A stretch of 10,967 nucleotides of DNA from Chitinophagaceae bacterium (lineage in GTDB: Bacteria > Bacteroidota > Bacteroidia > Chitinophagales > Chitinophagaceae). Shown here piece after piece: positions 7,103 through 10,967 of this stretch. Made by a program: the position numbers and the translations under genes. The stretch covers positions 1 through 10,967 of the forward strand of contig JANXWM010000049.1 of assembly GCA_025351145.1 (NCBI GenBank). The letters run 5' to 3'. A model generated the notes under the pieces. That model did not search any database and was not told the DNA's origin. It saw only the letters and a program-made list of their open reading frames with translations. The first letter of the stretch is position 1, and every line of letters starts with the position of its first letter.

Positions 7103-7188
7103 GCCAGGCTATAGAATTTCTATTGGTCGTTCCTTGCGTCGCACACTTTTACTTTAATAATTCTAAGCAGCTTTCAACAGCCCTGCAC
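7103..7188 (-). repeat. Intergenic repeat, copy 4 (about 86 bp)
   Basis: A diverged copy of the same family, inverted relative to copy 3. CTTGCGTCGCAC lies at 7133-7144 and CAACAGCCC at 7175-7183, with exactly the internal spacing of copy 2. The outer end GCCAGGCTATAGA matches GCCCGGCTACAGA of copy 2. An open frame from 7099 reads through this repeat into the next gene, but that extension is not protein-like. Confidence 0.7.
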
Positions 7189-7272
7189 ACCCACCTTCCT
7201 TTAATATACCTTGAATTGGGTATGGTTAACAGTTGGTTTCAAATCTATTTTAGCTTTCATAATTCAAACTGC

Positions 7273-7860
7273 ATGAAAGATATTATTACACGCAACAATG
7301 GCCTGCATTATGCAACCGATTTTTTAGCCTGGACCGATGGGGTGGATGCTATGCTGAAACCTTCAGAGGATGCACCTCTTCCACATGTAATGGTTCATAC
7401 TGCCCGCACAACCAGCACCCCCTGGGGTAATGCCCCGGGCGGTATGTTGCTTATTAATCCAGACATGAAAGAAGTTCCCGATTTTTTTGGTTTTGTTTGT
7501 GCCGCTGAAGAATTAGGGAAATATTATGGGCTAAAAATATTCAAGGGAACTCCATTCGAAAATGCTCCTGTTTTTAAGGGAAATATTGAAATGAATATCA
7601 CTTTCCCCGGCAACGTGAGTGTGCGCATTGAAGTGGCCGGGCATATCTGTGAACTCGAAATGAGCGACTTTGAACCAGCTCAATATTACAACCGAGATCC
7701 ATTTCCTATGCCTTTTCGCCAAAATGTAGTAGAAGCCAAAGCCAAGTCCGCCACTTTTAAGTGGGATGGGAAAATTATAGGTGGAGTTTTGCCAAAAACC
7801 GGAATTGGTTCAGGTTTGCCCGCTTGTTATTCGCCATCTGGTATGTATTTTATAGAATAA
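7273..7860 (+). CDS. Hypothetical protein of 195 residues, family not recognised
   Basis: I do not recognise this protein. It is 195 residues, soluble-looking, with no signal peptide or membrane helix and many Pro/Gly turns and beta-type stretches. Visible stretches include LHYATDFLAWTDGVDAML (about 11-28), HTARTTSTPWGNAPGGMLLINP (about 42-63, Gly/Pro-rich, possibly a binding loop), and a patterned beta segment NIEMNITFPGNVSVRIEVAGH (about 104-124). A Phe/Pro-rich piece DPFPMPFRQN and a C-terminus of GIGSGLPACYSPSGMYFIE follow. The start is ATG 7273: the same frame is open back to 7099, but that part runs through intergenic repeat copy 4 and has a different composition. It lies between alaS and the S10 operon on the same strand, with the rpsJ promoter starting 54 bases after its stop. 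No clear terminator or promoter of its own was found. Confidence 0.8.
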   Translation: MKDIITRNNGLHYATDFLAWTDGVDAMLKPSEDAPLPHVMVHTARTTSTPWGNAPGGMLLINPDMKEVPDFFGFVCAAEELGKYYGLKIFKGTPFENAPVFKGNIEMNITFPGNVSVRIEVAGHICELEMSDFEPAQYYNRDPFPMPFRQNVVEAKAKSATFKWDGKIIGGVLPKTGIGSGLPACYSPSGMYFIE

Positions 7861-7913
7861 ACTCACTGTAAAAGCCTGTATAAATACTTTTTTAAAAAAC
7901 TTTTCAAAAATTC

Positions 7914-7944
7914 TTGTCTGTTAAGATTCATCCCCCTACCTTTG
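7914..7944 (+). promoter_or_regulatory. Promoter of the S10 ribosomal-protein operon
   Basis: TTG at 7914-7916 is followed after exactly 20 bases by TACCTTTG at 7937-7944, a near-ideal Bacteroidetes housekeeping promoter (-33 TTG, -7 TAnnTTTG). The predicted transcript starts near 7949-7951, giving a leader of only about 24 bases before the rpsJ ATG. Confidence 0.88.
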
Positions 7945-7948
7945 CGCT

Positions 7949-7966
7949 CCCAATCTGAAAATTGGG
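7949..7966 (+). promoter_or_regulatory. 5'-end hairpin in the rpsJ leader
   Basis: CCCAAT (7949-7954), loop CTGAAA and ATTGGG (7961-7966) form a perfect 6-bp stem beginning about four bases after the -7 box and ending seven bases before the ATG. It would occupy almost the whole rpsJ 5' leader. It may affect mRNA stability or translation start. Confidence 0.55.
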
Positions 7967-7973
7967 TTCAGCT

Positions 7974-8279
7974 ATGTCACAGAGAATCAGAATAAAATTA
8001 CAATCATACGATCACAGCCTGGTAGATAAATCTGCCGAGAAAATCGTTAAAACTGTGCGCAGCACAGGTGCTGTGGTAACCGGACCTATTCCTTTACCTA
8101 CGCACAAAAGGATTTTCACTGTTTTGCGTTCACCCCACGTGAACAAGAAAAGCCGTGAACAATTTCAATTGTGTACGCACAAGCGTTTGCTTGACATTTA
8201 CACTTCTTCTTCAAGAACTGTGGATGCTTTAAGTAAGTTAGATCTGCCATCTGGTGTTGAAGTTGAGATAAAGGCTTAA
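7974..8279 (+). CDS. rpsJ: 30S ribosomal protein S10
   Basis: A 101-residue S10 (uS10), the usual length. It is part of the 30S head and, in other bacteria, also the NusE antitermination partner. Family features are MSQRIRIKLQSYDH at the N-terminus, GPIPLPTHKRIFTVLRSPHV (37-56, the extended tRNA-site loop), the helix following KKSREQFQ, and LPSGVEVEIKA at the end. The start is ATG 7974; an in-frame TTG at 7962 lies inside the leader hairpin and is rejected. It is the first gene of the S10 operon here. The str-operon genes (rpsG, fusA) that precede rpsJ in many relatives are absent upstream; instead a dedicated promoter starts the operon. Confidence 0.98.
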   Translation: MSQRIRIKLQSYDHSLVDKSAEKIVKTVRSTGAVVTGPIPLPTHKRIFTVLRSPHVNKKSREQFQLCTHKRLLDIYTSSSRTVDALSKLDLPSGVEVEIKA

Positions 8280-8573
8280 CAACCTTTAGTGTAGTTCCCG
8301 CTGGGAATTATATAAAATGCTCTTATAAATTTTGTTATCTCCCAACTCTGTAAGAAGAATAAAGGAGCTCTGACCAACAATAAACAGATCTTGTTCAATT
8401 AAGAACCTGATCGAAAAATATGAACAAGCCCTTCGAGGTTTGTTTACTGCCGGTACTTCCGAATTCTGCAAAAGCGGAAAACAAAGGAAAAGGTCGTCAG
8501 CAAACAAGGATTGAATTCCGCACATCGGCGGAATGTCCTCAACAACCATGCGGGGCGCAAACCGCAAAAAACG
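8280..8573 (+). promoter_or_regulatory. Structured 294-base rpsJ-rplC spacer, candidate regulatory RNA
   Basis: This is unusually long for the inside of the S10 operon and contains no convincing gene. Hairpins seen: TTCCC-GCT-GGGAA at 8295-8307, extendable to 8 bp with a G-U pair; ATTCCGC-ACATCG-GCGGAAT at 8515-8534, a perfect 7-bp stem; and TGCGG-(8 nt)-CCGCA at 8549-8566, ending seven bases before the rplC ATG. The last could mask or present the start site. A feedback site for a ribosomal protein is plausible but unproven. Confidence 0.45.
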
Positions 8574-9191
8574 ATGAAAGGTATTATTGGAAAAAAAATT
8601 GGGATGACCAGCATCTTCACCCCGGATGGCAAGCAAACAGCTTGTACCATTATTGAAGCTGGTCCCTGCGTTGTTACTCAGGTAAAGACCCAGGATTCTG
8701 ACGGTTATAATGCACTGCAATTAGCTTTCGGCGATAAAAAAGAAAAACACTCCATCAAAGCCGAAGTAAATCACTTCTCAAAGGCAAATACATCAGCCAA
8801 GAAATTTGTAAAAGAATTTCGCGATTCATCTCTCGATAAAATTTTAGGTGATATTGTTACTATTGACATTTTCGCTGAAGGCGATAACGTTGAAGTAATT
8901 GGTACAACTAAAGGTAAAGGATTTCAGGGTGTTGTAAAGCGCCATGGATTCCATGGTGTAGGCGGTCAATCACACGGTCAGCATGACCGTTCACGTGCAC
9001 CAGGTTCTATCGGCGGTTCATCTTACCCTTCAAGAGTATTCAAAGGAATGAGAATGGCTGGACGTATGGGAAGTGACAGAGTGAAACTGAAAGGTCTTAA
9101 AGTAGTAAAGATATTTCCTGAAAATAATTATCTCTTGGTTAGCGGATCTGTTCCGGGACATAATGGTTCAATAGTTTTAATCCAGAAGTAA
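8574..9191 (+). CDS. rplC: 50S ribosomal protein L3
   Basis: A 205-residue L3 (uL3), an early 50S assembly protein whose long loop reaches towards the peptidyl-transferase centre. Hallmarks are MKGIIGKKIGMTSIF at the start and the loop with KGKGFQGVVKRHGFHG, SHGQHDRSRAPGSIGGSS and YPSRVFKGMRMAGRMG (about 125-175). The C-terminus reads VPGHNGSIVLIQK. In E. coli a glutamine in the corresponding loop (GQNQTPGKV) is methylated by PrmB; here the aligned stretch is GGSSYPSRV with no glutamine, as is common in Bacteroidetes. The start is ATG 8574; an in-frame TTG at 8511 would add 21 residues that are really the structured spacer. rplD follows after 18 bases. Confidence 0.98.
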   Translation: MKGIIGKKIGMTSIFTPDGKQTACTIIEAGPCVVTQVKTQDSDGYNALQLAFGDKKEKHSIKAEVNHFSKANTSAKKFVKEFRDSSLDKILGDIVTIDIFAEGDNVEVIGTTKGKGFQGVVKRHGFHGVGGQSHGQHDRSRAPGSIGGSSYPSRVFKGMRMAGRMGSDRVKLKGLKVVKIFPENNYLLVSGSVPGHNGSIVLIQK

Positions 9192-9209
9192 ACTTTAATC
9201 CGAAGCAAA

Positions 9210-9848
9210 ATGCAAGTAGAAGTTTTAAATATTAAAGGTGAAAAGACCGGCAGGTCTGTTGAGTTGCCGGATGATATATTCGGTATTGAACCTAATGACC
9301 ATGTTATATACCTGGCAGTAAAACAATATCAGGCTGCTCAAAGGCAGGGAACACATAAGGTAAAAACCCGTGCTGAAGTACAGGGCGCAAGCCGTAAGCT
9401 TCATAAGCAAAAAGGTACCGGCGGCTCAAGAAAAGGTAATATCCGTAACCCTTTGTACAAAGGCGGTGGTACTATATTTGGACCAAAGCCCCACAAATGG
9501 GATATTAAGCTTAATAAGAAAGTAAAGGATCTTGCAAAAATGAGTGCCCTTTCATACAAAGCAAAAGAAAATGCAATTGTAATTGTTGAAGAGATTGCAA
9601 TGGAATCTCCAAAAACAAAACATTTAATGGATGTTATGGCAGGTTTAAAAGTTGCCACTAAAAAGACATTGTTTATTATGCCTGAGCATAATGATAATCT
9701 TTACCTGAGCACACGTAATGTTCCAAACATCGCCAGTATATTATTATCAGATATCAATACCTACGATGTAATGAATGCTGATGTACTGGTAATGACTGAG
9801 AGTGCCGCAAAAGTTTTCTCTGATGAGGAAGCAGCCGTAGTAGCATAA
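9210..9848 (+). CDS. rplD: 50S ribosomal protein L4
   Basis: A 212-residue L4 (uL4), a globular domain plus a long basic loop lining the peptide exit tunnel. The loop is plain at about residues 43-97: RQGTHKVKTRAEVQGASRK, KQKGTGGSRKGNIRNP, YKGGGTIFGPKPH. The globular Rossmann-like part follows (KENAIVIVEEIAME, LFIMPEHNDN, ADVLVMTESAAKVF). In E. coli L4 represses its own operon through the S10 leader. Here the rpsJ leader is too short for that structure, so any feedback would need another site, such as the rpsJ-rplC spacer. The gene sits 18 bases after rplC and 28 before rplW. Confidence 0.98.
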   Translation: MQVEVLNIKGEKTGRSVELPDDIFGIEPNDHVIYLAVKQYQAAQRQGTHKVKTRAEVQGASRKLHKQKGTGGSRKGNIRNPLYKGGGTIFGPKPHKWDIKLNKKVKDLAKMSALSYKAKENAIVIVEEIAMESPKTKHLMDVMAGLKVATKKTLFIMPEHNDNLYLSTRNVPNIASILLSDINTYDVMNADVLVMTESAAKVFSDEEAAVVA

Positions 9849-9876
9849 TTGAGTAACATTTCAATGAAATAAAAAC

Positions 9877-10176
9877 ATGCAACCGACAGAAGTTTTAATA
9901 AGACCGATACTCACTGAAAAAGCAAATACCCAGCAGGAAAAACTTAGCAGGTATTCTTTTAAAGTGAATAAGAAAGCCAACAAACTGGAAATAAAGAAAG
10001 CTGTAGAAGATTTTTATGGAGTTTCAGTGGTGGATGTAAACACAGTTGTTGTTCCTGGAAAAAATAAAACCAAGTTTACCAAAGCTGGTTTTATTAAAGG
10101 AGTAAGGCCTTCTTACAAAAAGGCTTATGTAACTGTTGCAAAAGGCGAAACAATAGATCTTTACGCAAATATTTAA
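9877..10176 (+). CDS. rplW: 50S ribosomal protein L23
   Basis: A 99-residue L23 (uL23), located at the tunnel exit, where it docks trigger factor and SRP. Signature parts are LIRPILTEKANTQQEKLSRY (about 7-26), FKVNKKANKLEIKKAVEDFY with the usual alpha/beta core, and GVSVVDVNTVVVPGKNK. A basic loop (about 60-83, KTKFTKAGFIKGVRPSYKKA) and a short C-terminal strand complete the usual length. The ATG at 9877 is the only sensible start. A 106-base spacer separates it from rplB. Confidence 0.97.
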   Translation: MQPTEVLIRPILTEKANTQQEKLSRYSFKVNKKANKLEIKKAVEDFYGVSVVDVNTVVVPGKNKTKFTKAGFIKGVRPSYKKAYVTVAKGETIDLYANI

Positions 10177-10282
10177 TCAAATTTCCTTAAAGGAAGTTGT
10201 TTGAAAGATAGTAATGGTAATCAACTACCGCAAAAGTTGAATTTTATAACCTAAAAAGTTTATCGCTCAGGCGAATTAGGGT
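10177..10282 (+). other. rplW-rplB spacer with small hairpins
   Basis: A 106-base gap, longer than is usual inside this operon. TTCCTT-A-AAGGAA lies close to the rplW stop and CAACT-(8 nt)-AGTTG near the middle; both stems are short. No promoter box or coding frame was recognised. Confidence 0.35.
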
Positions 10283-10967
10283 ATGGCACTAAGAAAATAT
10301 AAACCGGTTACAGCAGGTACAAGATGGAGGATAGGCAACGCCTATGCTGAAATTACGACCAACAAACCTGAAAAGAGTTTACTGGAGCCCTTAAGCAGAA
10401 CAGGTGGACGTAACTTTCAGGGTCGTCGTGCAATGCGTTACATTGGTGGCGGACATAAGAAACATTATCGTATCATCGACTGGAAGCGTGATAAGAGAGA
10501 AATGGAAGCAACAGTTGTTTCTGTTGAATACGATCCAAACCGTACAGCTTTTATTGCCCTTGTTCAATATACAGATGGCGAAAAAAGATACATCATTGCC
10601 CCACAAGGAATACAGATTGGAACAAAAATTATATCTGGCGATGCTGTTGCCCCGGAAATTGGAAATGCACTAAAAATGAGACATATACCTCTTGGTACGA
10701 TGGTTCATAACATAGAGATGCAACCAGGTCAGGGGGGTAAATTGGTAAGAAGCGCAGGTACTTCTGCTCAGCTTACCAATAAGGAAGAAAAGTATGCAAT
10801 TTTGAAAATGCCTTCCGGTGAATTGCGTAAAGTTTTGATCAATGGTTATGCAACTGTAGGTGTTGTATCAAACAGTGATCATAATCTTGAAACAATGGGT
10901 AAGGCCGGCAGAAACAGATGGAAAGGTATTCGTCCACGCACAAGAGGTGTAGCGATGAACCCGGTAG
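10283..10967 (+). CDS. rplB: 50S ribosomal protein L2, truncated by the right edge
   Basis: The first 228 codons of L2 (uL2, normally about 275 residues), a primary 23S rRNA-binding protein needed for subunit joining and the peptidyl-transferase centre. Visible are MALRKYKPVTAGTRWR, SRTGGRNFQGRRAMRYIGGGHKKHYRIIDWKRDK (about 36-69), VEYDPNRTAFIALVQYTDGEKRYIIAPQG, IPLGTMVHNIEMQPGQGGKLVRSAGTSAQL, and AGRNRWKGIRPRTRGVAMNPV at the edge. The next residues in the family are the conserved DHPHGGGEG segment, which lies just outside the window. No break or frameshift was seen in the part shown. Confidence 0.98.
   Translation, partial: MALRKYKPVTAGTRWRIGNAYAEITTNKPEKSLLEPLSRTGGRNFQGRRAMRYIGGGHKKHYRIIDWKRDKREMEATVVSVEYDPNRTAFIALVQYTDGEKRYIIAPQGIQIGTKIISGDAVAPEIGNALKMRHIPLGTMVHNIEMQPGQGGKLVRSAGTSAQLTNKEEKYAILKMPSGELRKVLINGYATVGVVSNSDHNLETMGKAGRNRWKGIRPRTRGVAMNPV

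Noticed and set aside
7233..7258. Possible promoter (TTG then TAGCTTTC) for the 195-aa gene
   Set aside because: One mismatch in the -7 box and only a 15-base spacer; too weak to list.
7099..7272. Upstream extension of the 195-aa gene (58 extra codons from a start at 7099)
   Set aside because: It runs straight through intergenic repeat copy 4 and has a different composition; ATG 7273 is the sound start.
8511..8573. 21-residue N-terminal extension of L3 from a TTG
   Set aside because: L3 of this phylum starts at MKGIIGKK; the extension is the hairpin-rich spacer.
8420..8656. 78-codon plus-strand frame overlapping the start of rplC
   Set aside because: It overlaps the conserved L3 N-terminus by 83 bases in another frame and has low-complexity, non-family content; most likely chance.

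Overview
The window comes from a member of the Bacteroidetes, most likely a Chitinophagaceae-type bacterium. Three things point there. The base composition is moderately AT-rich. Several promoter candidates carry the Bacteroidetes -7 element (TAnnTTTG), and no clear Shine-Dalgarno sequences precede the start codons. The protein set is also typical of the group: a membrane-anchored M23 peptidase starting MRKIKYYYNT, a PorT-like outer-membrane barrel, a DUF937 protein, and an AlaRS of Bacteroidetes type. The family-level placement is inference.

Layout. Positions 1-214 (-) hold the N-terminus of an Amt ammonium transporter that runs off the left edge. An AT-rich gap leads to a VanZ-like membrane protein (573-956, +). 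A second gap (957-1299) carries a strong hairpin followed by a start-codon-like leader with no gene behind it. A minus-strand block follows: an outer-membrane beta-barrel protein (1300-2064), a DUF937 protein (2326-2835) and an M23/LytM peptidase (2922-3893). Divergent from these is alaS (4144-6891, +), with its own promoter and a good terminator. After a repeat-containing gap comes an unrecognised 195-aa protein (7273-7860, +). The rest is the start of the S10 ribosomal-protein operon: rpsJ, rplC, rplD, rplW and a truncated rplB, driven by a near-ideal Bacteroidetes promoter at 7914-7944.

How the genes relate. The right half is translation machinery (AlaRS and ribosomal proteins S10, L3, L4, L23, L2). 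The left half is mostly cell envelope (ammonium uptake, VanZ-like, outer-membrane barrel, wall peptidase). Nothing suggests a phage, CRISPR array, transposase or defence island.

The most interesting signals are non-coding. (1) A family of degenerate intergenic repeats built on a 20-21 nt core occurs four times, two in each orientation, and flanks alaS. (2) A 294-nt spacer between rpsJ and rplC contains several hairpins, while the rpsJ 5' leader is too short for a classical S10 leader. (3) Hairpins sit almost at the predicted 5' ends of both the alaS and rpsJ transcripts. (4) An orphan hairpin plus 8-codon micro-ORF follows the VanZ gene. (5) AlaRS has an apparent AT-rich insertion of roughly 40 residues. 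I did not find a clearly new multi-gene system.
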